In this document: piece after piece, positions 35,749 through 47,424 of the stretch
Position numbering within the stretch: position 1 is the stretch's first letter
Layout: the number at the start of each line of letters is the position of its first letter
Assembly (NCBI GenBank): GCA_025359045.1
Contig: JANYHN010000034.1
Span: 1 to 58,558, forward strand
Source of the DNA: Hyphomicrobiales bacterium
GTDB taxonomy: Bacteria; Pseudomonadota; Alphaproteobacteria; Rhizobiales; Aestuariivirgaceae
Direction of reading: 5' to 3'
DNA length: 58,558 bases
Translations under genes and position numbers: made by a program
Notes under the pieces: generated by a model
What the model was told of the DNA's origin: nothing
The model's database searches: none
What the model saw: the letters and a program-made list of their open reading frames with translations, nothing else

Positions 35749-38700
35749 CTATGACTGGCTCGGCATACGGCCTGCGGCTTCGGCGAGCATAACATAAATG
35801 CGTCCCTGTTCCGAGGCTAACACTTGTTCCATCACAGCTTCACCGCCCTTGGATTCAGACACTGTGTCGAGCAGCTTTTCGAACAAACGATTATAAGCCT
35901 GCACGCGGCCGCGCAACAAACGCTCATCGGAATAGCGACCTTCGATGGCTTTCACCAATTTACGGCTACGGCTTTCATAAAGGCGTTGCGTGTAAACCGA
36001 TTTATCAGAACCAGCAAAACGCTTTTCCAAATCACGCGGCAAGTTGCCTTCTATGGCTTCGACCAAATCACGCGCAGACACGTGAAGCTTTTGCGTGAAG
36101 GCATCAACTTCCTTGGCTAGCGCGCTGATGGCTTGAGACTGTCGCGGCAGTGGAGCTTCTGCTGGGCGACGCACAGGGGCGGGCTGTTCAACCACGCGGG
36201 CTTGCACAACACGCTCTGCCTGACGCTCCATTTGGGCTTTAGGGGCGCTCATCGTTCCGATAACTGGAGCTTCGAACGAGGCGCCCTCAAATTTTCCCGC
36301 AGTGGACCCTCCGGGGCTTCGCGGCGTTATGTATCCGGGGCCCGAATAGTCCAAGCTGCCCGATTGTTTTCGTACGACATCAGCCAACGCATTGAGCGCA
36401 CTGATCTGATCGGCCACGACGCGGCGCATATTATCCGCATTCACGCGGGTTTCTTCGGGCATGTCGATCACAGCGCGTTTCAACTCGCTGCGTGCTGCAT
36501 CGATATCTTTGACCACTTGTTGAGCGGTGATGCGCATATCTTGTGCGGTTTGCTGGAAATCGCTGGCGGTTGATGACAGCATTTCGTTCATGCTGGCCAA
36601 TGCGCGTTCATGTTGATCACGCAATACGCGCGCAGCTTGCTGGGCTTGACCGTTGGAGTTGGTTTCGAGTTTGCGCAACTCTTCTTCAAGGCGCGATAGG
36701 GCGGCGGCAGTTTGGTCTGATACAATGCGGTTGATGTTTTGCGCACGGCTTTCAGCGGTGGTGAGGGATTCTTCGATCAAATTAATATAGCTTGTCATGA
36801 CGCCATCAACTTCTGAGGCGCGGCGATTGGCATCGCTGACCAGCATATCAAGCGAGTCTTTACGGCTTTGGAGCATTTGCTCCATTTCGTTATTGAACTT
36901 GTCGATGGATTTTTCAACAAGTGCTGAAACATCATCAAGTCGTTCAGAAATCCGGCTGCCGGTCATTTCGAGTTTGCCGGTGAGTTTCATCGAAACGCTT
37001 TCGAGACGTGTATCGACATCGAGCGCTGCAGTGGCCAATTGATCCGCCAAATAGGTATTGGCGGTTTCAACATGCTTGGCAAATTTCTTGCCTGCTTCGT
37101 CAAGCTTGCCAGAGGAAGAGTTGGCGGCACCGTCAAATTCATGAACAGCGCGGTCTATACGGTTTACAAGCAATCCGGTTTCTTGTTCGAAGCGTCCCGA
37201 GATTTGCATTGTCGTTTCACCCAAGCCTTCATGGAATGCATCGCGGGCTTTGCCGAGATCACTGAAGATTTGCCCAGATGCATCGGCCAGAATTTCGGCA
37301 AAGCGTTTGCCCGTTCCGTCAAGGCGTGTCGAAATATCACCTGTCACACGTTCCAAATGATCTGTGGCTACATCGAAGCGCTGGCCCAATTCGCGGGTGG
37401 TGCCTTCAAGCTTGCCAAACATAGATTGGCTAGCCTCTTCAATCTTGCTTGTCACTTCGAGACTTGACGAGTTGAGAGCTTGTGCCGCGCGCACCGCTGT
37501 AGAAGCAAATGTGTTGGTGACGGCAGAAGAGCTTTGCTCCAATTGCTCAGTCATCATGCGGGTGTTGACGTCGAACAAGGCTGCCAATTCTGTGGTGGCC
37601 TGTTCCAGCTGATTGCCCATGCGCGATTCTGTGGTGGTCAGCAGGGCACCCAATTGGGTAGATGAACCATCCAATTTGCTGGTCAGCTTTTCGGTCACCG
37701 ACGCCACACGCTCGGTCACATCGGCTGCTTGATTGATGATATGATCAGCAACCTTAAGCGTCATATTTTCAAGCTGATCTGTGATGTGCAGTGAGGCCTT
37801 GTCGATGCTTGAGAACATCAATGAGGTTGAATTGTTGAGCTTTCCGCTCAGTTGATCAGCGGTATTAGTGATATGTTGTGCAGCACCGGAAGATGTCTCG
37901 TTCAACTGTCCTGTGACGCGGTCTGCAATACTGGAAAGATGCAGCGCTGCTGTCGACGACGTATCGCTCAATTCTGCTGCAATGCGTTCTGCCACATCAG
38001 CAAGCTGCCCATTCATTTCTACCGACGCATTCTGCAATCTTGCCGTCAGCTGGGATGTTGTTCCAGAAATTTGGTCGGTAACCAGTTTTCCTGTTTCGCT
38101 CAACTGGTTGTTGATACGCCCCGAAATTTCGTCAAGGCGGGTATAAAGATCAACAGTTGAATCTTGAAGTCTTGTGGATACTTCTGACGTTCTATCGACT
38201 ATGTGTTCGGTGATGAATTTTGATGTTTCGTTAAGTTGATGCGTAATTTTGCCTGATGCCGTGTCGATTTGGCCAAAGATCTGTGACGACGTCGATTCCA
38301 ACTTACCCGTCATTTCACCAGACACATTCAACAATGCGTTGAGCATGTTATCGCGTGTTGAATTGACTTTGTTCAAGAATTCACTTGAGGCATTGATCAG
38401 ACGATCAGTGACCATGCCCCCTGAAGTCTCAATGTTCTGAGACAAAGCAAGGCCAGAGTCTTGCATCTGACGACCGACAATTTCGGAGGTTTCTTTCAAA
38501 TGCGCAGCAATGGTTCCGCTGGTGGCGACAAGCAGATCATTAACATTTGCACCCACGGCCTGCATCTGGCCAGTCACCAAGTTAGAAGCATTGTTCAGGC
38601 TGTTGCTGATTATGTCAGCAGATGCATCAATGCGTGCGCTGGTTTCGCTCAAACCAACTAGTGCTTGGTTCAAGCTGCCATCCATACCCATGGTAAAGTT

Positions 38701-40515
38701 TTGGGCGGTGTTGGCCAGAACCTGACCGTGACTTTCTGCAGTCTGCTGGATTGTTGCGGAAAGTTTACTGGTGTGATGGTCAAGCTGAGAAGTCAGCTTT
38801 CCGCTCACTGAATCAAGTGCGCCAGTCAATTTACCCGCACTCTGATCAACAAGCGACGTTAAACGTCCGCTGGCTTCATCGAAGGTGGCACTTAAGTGAT
38901 TTGCATGTCGATCGAGTTGCGACGTTACGCGTGTGCTGGCTTCTTCAAGATTGGTTGCGGCGCGATCTACATTATGATCGAGTTGCGAGGTGAGGCGGCC
39001 AGCGACTTCATCAATACGAACTGCATAACTGGTGCCTGAAGTTGCAAGTTGTGACAGCAGTTGGTTGCCCGATTGATCAAGCCCAGCAAGCATTTGTGCG
39101 CCTGATTCATTGATGCGCTCGTTAAAGCGGTTAGCTGCAACGTCAACGGCTTGGGCGACTTGATTGCCAGAGTCGCCAACGACATTGAGCAAATCATTGC
39201 GCGTAGCCTGGACTTTTTGAATGAAATCATTGGCCAGCGTTTGCAAGCCGTGGGTTACCAGGCCGCTGCTCTGATCGATACGGCTCGCGGTATCAACACC
39301 GGAGCGTTCAATCAACGAAGCAATTTCGTTGGATGTTGATTTCAGATGATAAGTGATATTTTCTTCGATGCTGCCGAATGTTTCAGCAAGTTCAGCAGCT
39401 GTTTGCTTTGCGCTTGCAATCGAGCCCGAACTTAAACGCTCAATCGTTTGGCCCACCTCCATATTGGCAACAGTGAGCTGATTGGCGCTATTTTGCAGCA
39501 ATGTGAGCAGGCTGGTTTCCATGCCTTTCACTTCGCCACCGAATTTGCGGGTTTCGTTGCCCAAGTTGCTGGCCGTGAAATTCAAGGTTTCAACATATTG
39601 CTGCAACTGGTTTGAGAAGCCACGGAAATCATTGACCAGTGTTGTTGACATGCGTTCAAATTGCTGGCTGTGGCCGCCAATTTCCTGGCCAGTCATAGCG
39701 GCGCGTGCGGCCACATCTTCAATGGTGCGGGCAAGTTCAGTGGTTGACCCTTTCAGACCATCTTCCAGACGAGAGAACGTTGAAAGGGCGAGATTGATCA
39801 CTTGACCGAGATTTTGGGTGTTGGATTCTAGGCGGTTCAGCATTGGTGTTGCATCATTGCTGACCAGTGCGCTGGTTTGTTGCAGGGCAAGGCGTTGGGT
39901 TTCGAGGCCATTGACCAAACCGCGAATACGATCCTCGTTGCCACCAAAGGCGCGTTCAACTGCCGAGATTTCCTTGTGGACGATTTCTTCTAGAGCGGTT
40001 GCGCGTTGGAAAGCGTGTTCAACACCACCAACCAATAAATCAACTTCCTGGCGCACGGCTTGAGCAATCGACGTCAGACCTTCGGTTGCCAAGTTTTGAG
40101 GATGAATGAGACGCAAAGCCGAGTGCATCAGCACTTCGGAAACCTGACGCAGCTGCTGCGCGCGCCAGTTAAAATAGGCGATTGCAAAAATTGCGATGAT
40201 GGGCATTACCAAAACAGCGGCAGCTTGCAACAAAATGGGCGATGCGCCTGCTGTGCCGCTCAGCTCAGCTGAGACTTGGGTACCATAAGCCATCAACCAG
40301 CCAACAAACCAAAGCGCTGAAATGCCGGTGGCAAAATAATAAACAGCCATGGACGGTTGTTTGCGCAAACGCGAAAGCATTTGCGCAGTCGTGCGGTCAT
40401 TTTCATTGGCAGGGCTGGCGCGCAAGCTTGAGGTCGACGTTTCTTGCACCTGTTCAGGCGTATCAAGAACCGGTGTCCTGCTTCTGCGACGATTATCTGT
40501 TGGTTTAGTTGCCAT
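35749..40515 (-). CDS. Giant inner-membrane polar growth protein (GPR/RgsE-like), 1588 residues
   Basis: The ATG at 40515 follows GCGGGTAACAGGT; the longer frame uses a TTG. Two membrane helices lie at about 56-77 and 95-116. The rest is predicted helical rod, with short coils and 11-residue repeats, clearest at about 510-590 (SGRLTSLVDQ, AGKLTGALDS, SGKLTSQLDH, each 11 apart). The C-terminal ~110 residues (KRFAGSDKSVYTQRLYESRS, then GRVQAYNRLFEKLLDTVSES, then EQGRIYVMLAEAAGRM) match the conserved tail of Rhizobiales 'kinesin/apolipoprotein-like' proteins. Agrobacterium GPR (about 2100 residues) and S. meliloti RgsE form a ring at the growing pole and share this build. This one is shorter. 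A periplasmic or cytoplasmic location of the rod is not resolved here. Confidence 0.78.
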   Translation of the reverse strand: MATKPTDNRRRSRTPVLDTPEQVQETSTSSLRASPANENDRTTAQMLSRLRKQPSMAVYYFATGISALWFVGWLMAYGTQVSAELSGTAGASPILLQAAAVLVMPIIAIFAIAYFNWRAQQLRQVSEVLMHSALRLIHPQNLATEGLTSIAQAVRQEVDLLVGGVEHAFQRATALEEIVHKEISAVERAFGGNEDRIRGLVNGLETQRLALQQTSALVSNDATPMLNRLESNTQNLGQVINLALSTFSRLEDGLKGSTTELARTIEDVAARAAMTGQEIGGHSQQFERMSTTLVNDFRGFSNQLQQYVETLNFTASNLGNETRKFGGEVKGMETSLLTLLQNSANQLTVANMEVGQTIERLSSGSIASAKQTAAELAETFGSIEENITYHLKSTSNEIASLIERSGVDTASRIDQSSGLVTHGLQTLANDFIQKVQATRNDLLNVVGDSGNQVAQAVDVAANRFNERINESGAQMLAGLDQSGNQLLSQLATSGTSYAVRIDEVAGRLTSQLDHNVDRAATNLEEASTRVTSQLDRHANHLSATFDEASGRLTSLVDQSAGKLTGALDSVSGKLTSQLDHHTSKLSATIQQTAESHGQVLANTAQNFTMGMDGSLNQALVGLSETSARIDASADIISNSLNNASNLVTGQMQAVGANVNDLLVATSGTIAAHLKETSEIVGRQMQDSGLALSQNIETSGGMVTDRLINASSEFLNKVNSTRDNMLNALLNVSGEMTGKLESTSSQIFGQIDTASGKITHQLNETSKFITEHIVDRTSEVSTRLQDSTVDLYTRLDEISGRINNQLSETGKLVTDQISGTTSQLTARLQNASVEMNGQLADVAERIAAELSDTSSTAALHLSSIADRVTGQLNETSSGAAQHITNTADQLSGKLNNSTSLMFSSIDKASLHITDQLENMTLKVADHIINQAADVTERVASVTEKLTSKLDGSSTQLGALLTTTESRMGNQLEQATTELAALFDVNTRMMTEQLEQSSSAVTNTFASTAVRAAQALNSSSLEVTSKIEEASQSMFGKLEGTTRELGQRFDVATDHLERVTGDISTRLDGTGKRFAEILADASGQIFSDLGKARDAFHEGLGETTMQISGRFEQETGLLVNRIDRAVHEFDGAANSSSGKLDEAGKKFAKHVETANTYLADQLATAALDVDTRLESVSMKLTGKLEMTGSRISERLDDVSALVEKSIDKFNNEMEQMLQSRKDSLDMLVSDANRRASEVDGVMTSYINLIEESLTTAESRAQNINRIVSDQTAAALSRLEEELRKLETNSNGQAQQAARVLRDQHERALASMNEMLSSTASDFQQTAQDMRITAQQVVKDIDAARSELKRAVIDMPEETRVNADNMRRVVADQISALNALADVVRKQSGSLDYSGPGYITPRSPGGSTAGKFEGASFEAPVIGTMSAPKAQMERQAERVVQARVVEQPAPVRRPAEAPLPRQSQAISALAKEVDAFTQKLHVSARDLVEAIEGNLPRDLEKRFAGSDKSVYTQRLYESRSRKLVKAIEGRYSDERLLRGRVQAYNRLFEKLLDTVSESKGGEAVMEQVLASEQGRIYVMLAEAAGRMPSQS

Positions 40516-40804
40516 ACCTGTTACCCGCAATTATAGGGTGTTACGCACCCGATTTTGTGTCCCGTTTCATAACCCAAACTAGCTTAGGCCAATTTGGGGG
40601 CCTTTATGCCCCAGAACTTTTGTAATTTCTTATTAACCTAAATTTGGCCCTTCTTGAACCCGTAATGAGGGTTGCCCACTGAGTAATTGAAGAAATGGTT
40701 AAAATTATGGATCGAATTGAATCGATTCAGGAAATCCTGCTTTAATGGTGTTTCTTTAGGTCTTGGAACGGAGTTCCTGTTAAGTTGATCTCCACTAATT
40801 GGGA

Positions 40805-41182
40805 ATGAGTGCGTTGAGCAGACAGGATTTTAAACACGTTAAAGTTGTACCAAATCTTGGGTTGGAACAACCTGCTTTTGATCGCGACCGGTTTGTCATG
40901 AGCACGATGGACGATGCCGATTTGCAGCGAGAAGTGCTTGGACTTTTCATTGAACAAGTCGATGAAACTTGCGCGCGCCTGACTGAAGGAACGATTCCGG
41001 CAGAAGACCGCAAGTTTTTAGGTCATAATTTGCGCGGTGCTGCCGCGGCTGTCGGTGCATTGCATATCGAAGAATTGGCAAAAAGCTGGGAAAGTGTGAG
41101 TTATGATCTTGCGGTTCTGCGCGAGCTCTTGCAGCAGGCCAAAGCCACGTTTTTGGCTAAAGCCCAGTCTTTTATTTCATAA
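40805..41182 (+). CDS. Hpt (histidine phosphotransfer) domain protein
   Basis: The ATG at 40805 gives 125 residues; a few alternative starts lie nearby and no strong ribosome site is seen. The C-terminal 90 residues form a four-helix Hpt bundle, with the phosphorylatable His74 in [13 protein letters not shown]. Hpt proteins relay phosphate between response regulators; a free-standing one like this needs a partner kinase and regulator, which are not encoded nearby. It is divergent from the GPR-like gene across a 289-bp gap, a neighbourhood in which a polar-growth or cell-cycle link is tempting but unproven. It is followed by a ferredoxin gene 71 bp on. Confidence 0.8.
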   Translation: MSALSRQDFKHVKVVPNLGLEQPAFDRDRFVMSTMDDADLQREVLGLFIEQVDETCARLTEGTIPAEDRKFLGHNLRGAAAAVGALHIEELAKSWESVSYDLAVLRELLQQAKATFLAKAQSFIS

Positions 41183-41253
41183 TCCGCACAGCGGTTGCCT
41201 TTCCCGCGGCCTTCTCTTATGAAGCGCACGCATTGAAGGGATTTACCGCAGAC

Positions 41254-41574
41254 ATGGCCAAGATTACGTTCATTCAACACAACGGCAACGAGATTACCGC
41301 AGACGGCATTGCTGGCATGACGGTTATGGAAACAGCGGTTAAAAACCAAGTGCCGGGCATTGATGCTGATTGCGGCGGGGCATGTGCCTGCGCCACCTGC
41401 CATGTTTATATAGAGCCTGATTGGGTGGCAAAGACAGGTAAGCGCAACCCCATGGAAGAAGACATGTTGGATTTCGCTTTTGATGTGCGCGACAACAGCC
41501 GCCTTTCCTGCCAGATTAAAGTTTCAGATGCGCTTGACGGGTTGCGTGTTAAAGTTCCCGAAAAGCAATTCTAA
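41254..41574 (+). CDS. [2Fe-2S] ferredoxin (adrenodoxin/FdVI-type)
   Basis: The ATG at 41254 gives 106 residues. Cluster cysteines are Cys40, Cys46 and Cys49 ([14 protein letters not shown]) and Cys86 (SRLSCQIKV), the adrenodoxin-type C-x5-C-x2-C...C spacing. Such ferredoxins serve cytochromes P450, Rieske oxygenases or iron-sulfur biogenesis. The gene ends 15 bp before a ferredoxin-NADP reductase gene, so the pair probably forms a working electron chain from NADPH. The ribosome site (GAAGGGA) is 12 bases before the ATG, slightly long. Confidence 0.92.
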   Translation: MAKITFIQHNGNEITADGIAGMTVMETAVKNQVPGIDADCGGACACATCHVYIEPDWVAKTGKRNPMEEDMLDFAFDVRDNSRLSCQIKVSDALDGLRVKVPEKQF

Positions 41575-44405
<2,831 letters not shown>

Positions 44406-44476
44406 TCATCGTCTCTTCTGGTTTGTTTGGCTTACCCTAGACCGAATTTTCTGATTTGTAAGGAACTTGGCTGCAA

Positions 44477-45580
44477 ATGACCTCTGAGAATAATGCAAAT
44501 TTAAAACAGCGCGGCCGCGCGTTGGGTCTGCCGTTTACGGGGCAGACAGGGAAGTTTAATGCCATCACTGATGTTGCGGGTGTTGAAGTTGGCACTGTTA
44601 CCTTGATTTCAGGTGACGGGCCTTTAATCGTAGGCAATGGCCCTGTGCGTACCGGGGTGACTGCTATTTTGCCACGTGGGCGAAGAAGTGCTGTGCCTTG
44701 TGCAGCAGGTTCTTACTCGTTTAACGGCAATGGCGAGATGACAGGTCTGGCTTGGATCGAAGAAGCGGGTGAACTGCAGACACCGATTACAATTACCAAC
44801 ACAAGCTCATGTGGTGTGGCGCGCGATGCTACCTTACAATGGTTAGTCAAAAACAAAATCGGCACCGGCCAGGATTGGGGATTGCCAGTTTCAGCCGAAA
44901 CTTATGATGGCGACCTTAATGATATTAATGGTTTTCACGTCACGGCAGCTCATGTGATGCAGGCTTTGGACAATGCTCGCGGTGGCGCGGTTGAGCTTGG
45001 CAGTGTTGGCGGCGGCACGGGGATGCTGACTTATGATTTCAAGGCGGGCAATGGTTCTTCTTCGCGTTTAGTTGAGATAGAAGGGCAAAGCTATACGGTT
45101 GGTGTTTTCGTACAGTCCAATTTTGGCGCACGACAAGATTTCACTGTTCTTGGTGTTCCCATTGGCCCCCATATTTTGCAAGGCCAACTGCGCGGCAAGG
45201 AACAAGGTTCGGTGATTGCGATTGTAGCGACTGATGCGCCTTTGCAACCACATCAGCTCAAGCGCTTGGCGCGGCGTGTGCCACTCGGTTTGGCGCGTAC
45301 AGGCACTGTGGGCAATAATAGTTCGGGTGATATTTTTCTGGCATTTTCAACTGCGAATGAAGCTGGAATGGGGTCCACTGTCAAACTTCGTCGGGTTGAA
45401 TATCTGGCGAATAATGCAATTGATGGGTTGTTCCGTGCAGTTGTTGAAGCCACCGAGGAAGCCGTGCTCGACTCAATGATTTGCAACGAAACCATGGTGG
45501 GGCGCGATGGCAATATTGCTACTGGTTTGCCTGTCGATCAAATGTTGCAGCTGATGCGCAAAAAGGGAAGGCTATCCTAA
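44477..45580 (+). CDS. P1 family peptidase (DmpA/BapA-like aminopeptidase)
   Basis: The 367-residue protein belongs to the S58 family of N-terminal nucleophile aminopeptidases, which self-cleave to two chains and remove N-terminal L-, D- or beta-amino acids. Signatures: an early NAITDVAGVEVGTVTL, GNGEMTGLAWIEEAGELQTPITITNTSSCGVARDA, and the self-cleavage region RTGTVGNNSSGDIFLAFSTAN near 274-294, where a serine of NNSSGD is the likely nucleophile. No signal peptide is present, so it is probably cytoplasmic. It is divergent from the antiporter and its 3' end overlaps the convergent YeeE-type gene by 4 bp. Confidence 0.88.
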   Translation: MTSENNANLKQRGRALGLPFTGQTGKFNAITDVAGVEVGTVTLISGDGPLIVGNGPVRTGVTAILPRGRRSAVPCAAGSYSFNGNGEMTGLAWIEEAGELQTPITITNTSSCGVARDATLQWLVKNKIGTGQDWGLPVSAETYDGDLNDINGFHVTAAHVMQALDNARGGAVELGSVGGGTGMLTYDFKAGNGSSSRLVEIEGQSYTVGVFVQSNFGARQDFTVLGVPIGPHILQGQLRGKEQGSVIAIVATDAPLQPHQLKRLARRVPLGLARTGTVGNNSSGDIFLAFSTANEAGMGSTVKLRRVEYLANNAIDGLFRAVVEATEEAVLDSMICNETMVGRDGNIATGLPVDQMLQLMRKKGRLS

Positions 45581-46002
45581 TCTAACTTTGTTGTAACAGG
45601 TATAAGGCGCGCCAACAGGGTGCCTACAATCATCGCGGCGACAAAGATTAAGCTTTGTTGATAGCCAAACACGAGGCTTGCAATAGCGGGGCCCGGACAG
45701 AATCCTGATAGACCCCAACCTAAGCCGAACATGGCCGCGCCAGCGATCAGTTTGGTGTCGATGATTTCGGATGTTGGCAGATGAAATTCTGTGTCAAAAA
45801 AAGGCTTTCCGCGTTTGAAGATAAGTTGATAGCCAAGGGTGGTTATGATCAAACCTGTTCCCATGACAAAAATCAGTGTTGCATCAAACTGCCCAGTCAA
45901 ATCGAGAAAGTTCAGAATCTTTGCCGGGTTCACCATGCCTGAAATGGTGAGGCCCGCGCCGAACAGCAAACCAGATAAAAGCACAAAAATCTTTCGCATC
46001 AT
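45577..46002 (-). CDS. YeeE/YedE-type sulfur transporter, C-terminal half protein
   Basis: The ATG at 46002 overlaps the stop of the upstream half (ATGA), giving 141 residues. It holds about four membrane helices and the cysteine motif GLSGFCPGPAIASL near 104, which in YeeE/YedE-type proteins lines the thiosulfate path. The N-terminal segment LLFGAGLTISGMVNPAKILNF matches the second half of that fold. Together with the next gene it forms the split PmpAB-like arrangement seen in alphaproteobacteria. Role: uptake of thiosulfate or another small sulfur compound, inferred from the family. Confidence 0.82.
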   Translation of the reverse strand: MMRKIFVLLSGLLFGAGLTISGMVNPAKILNFLDLTGQFDATLIFVMGTGLIITTLGYQLIFKRGKPFFDTEFHLPTSEIIDTKLIAGAAMFGLGWGLSGFCPGPAIASLVFGYQQSLIFVAAMIVGTLLARLIPVTTKLD

Positions 46003-46436
46003 GATATCCCCAGAATGTGACGCACAATGAAGACAGTGATGATGGCGACAACCATGAACACACAGGTTGCCAAAACCGAGCGCTTTGAAAAGCGCGAGAT
46101 GCCGCATATTCCGTGGCCACTGGTGCAGCCATTACCCAACGTGGTGCCCGCACCCACGAGCAGGCCTCCGATGACGATGATGTAATTGTTTGAAACAAAG
46201 CTGATGCTATGTGCGGCGCCGGTGAATAGACCTGTCCATGCTGTGCCGATCAACAAGCCGACAATAAAGACCAATCGCCAGCGAAATGCTTCATCAAAAT
46301 TCGTGGTGAGTAGCCCGCGGAAAATTCCGGTGGCCCCCATGATGCGGCCGACTGTGGCCATTAATATGACCGCAGCAAGTCCAATCAACGCACCGCCCAA
46401 AACACCTGCGTATGGCGTGAATTCTGTAATGGTCAT
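45999..46436 (-). CDS. YeeE/YedE-type sulfur transporter, N-terminal half protein
   Basis: This 145-residue membrane protein carries four to five helices and the conserved GNGCTSGHGICGISRFSKRS near 100-119, with the cysteine-histidine set that in YeeE-type channels passes thiosulfate. It starts 1 bp after the stop of the EamA transporter gene and overlaps the downstream half gene by 4 bp, forming a three-gene run. In the related PmpA/PmpB pairs both halves are needed. No ArsR-type or BigR regulator and no persulfide dioxygenase is encoded next door, unlike many such loci. Confidence 0.85.
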   Translation of the reverse strand: MTITEFTPYAGVLGGALIGLAAVILMATVGRIMGATGIFRGLLTTNFDEAFRWRLVFIVGLLIGTAWTGLFTGAAHSISFVSNNYIIVIGGLLVGAGTTLGNGCTSGHGICGISRFSKRSVLATCVFMVVAIITVFIVRHILGIS

Positions 46437-46437
46437 T

Positions 46438-47358
46438 CTATCCTCGAACTGATTTCAATAGTTTGGCTGGAATGCGCCCGTCGATCAAGGCCAAGCCGAT
46501 GCCGATTACAGTCATGCCCAGAATGTGGTTGGGAGTGATATGCTCGCTGAGGAACGTTGCGCCCAAAATCATGGCACTTATTGGCACAAGGAACGTGACC
46601 AAAGTGATATTGGTTGCACCCGCACGCTTGATAATTGTGAAAAATAGTATGTATGCTACGGCAGTGCACAGCAGCGATAAGCCAAGCTGCGAATAGATAG
46701 CAAGCGTGCTTGGCATACGTAGCTTCCATGGCTGATCAAATATCAACATCAATGGTAAAAGCATGGCGCTAGAGGCGGCAGTTTGACTGGCAGCATTCAC
46801 TAGTGGTGGCATTTTGGAAAAGCGCTTCGCCCAAATTGCACTGAAAGCATAAAGCACAGATGCGGCCACAAACATCATTTGATACCAAAAATCACCCCCC
46901 AGTTTGCCGATCGCATCAAATCCTACAAGGCCCGTAACGCCGAGCAGGCCAACTAATGCTCCGGTTAATCGGTTCCAGCTCAATCTTTCATTCATTGTAA
47001 AAGCGTGGGCCACAAGTACTGTAAAAAAAGGGGTCGTGGCGTTCAGCACAGCGCCGAGACCCGGGGCCACTTTGCTTTCGCCCCAAACGATCAAACTGAA
47101 GGGAATAACATTGTTGAGTAAGCCCATCACAAAATAGTTTTTCCAACTGGCCCAGGTGCTTGGTGGTTTGAGGCCAGTTACCACCACCACAATCCACAGG
47201 GCAGCTGTCGCCAAGAACACACGGAAGAATACGATGGTAAAAACTGGGAGTTCTTTTATGAGGATGGCGAAGAAATAAAATGAACCGCCCCAAATTGCAG
47301 AGAGCAACACAAGGAGGCCCCATTCATAAGAAGTCATACCGGATTGTTGCTGTGTCAT
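46438..47358 (-). CDS. EamA/DMT-superfamily transporter
   Basis: The 306-residue protein has ten hydrophobic helices in two repeated EamA domains; WGLLVLLSAIWGGSFYFFA opens the first and SAMLLPLMLIFDQPW and VTFLVPISAMILGATFLSEH mark the second. Drug/metabolite transporters of this type export amino acids, purines or other metabolites. Its ATG at 47358 lacks a strong ribosome site; an ATG at 47337 is an alternative start. It is the first gene of the run with the two YeeE-type halves (1-bp gap), suggesting cotranscription, although a joint role in sulfur handling is speculative. Confidence 0.85.
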   Translation of the reverse strand: MTQQQSGMTSYEWGLLVLLSAIWGGSFYFFAILIKELPVFTIVFFRVFLATAALWIVVVVTGLKPPSTWASWKNYFVMGLLNNVIPFSLIVWGESKVAPGLGAVLNATTPFFTVLVAHAFTMNERLSWNRLTGALVGLLGVTGLVGFDAIGKLGGDFWYQMMFVAASVLYAFSAIWAKRFSKMPPLVNAASQTAASSAMLLPLMLIFDQPWKLRMPSTLAIYSQLGLSLLCTAVAYILFFTIIKRAGATNITLVTFLVPISAMILGATFLSEHITPNHILGMTVIGIGLALIDGRIPAKLLKSVRG

Positions 47359-47424
47359 TTAAGCAGACTTAGACGGCACTGCGATTCGACGCCACCCGTT
47401 TCACGGCATGAACCTGTGAAAGGT

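Noticed and set aside
36133..36573. Plus-strand open frame of 146 codons
   Set aside because: It lies wholly opposite the GPR-like gene and reads as composition-driven antisense. No ribosome site or known motif.
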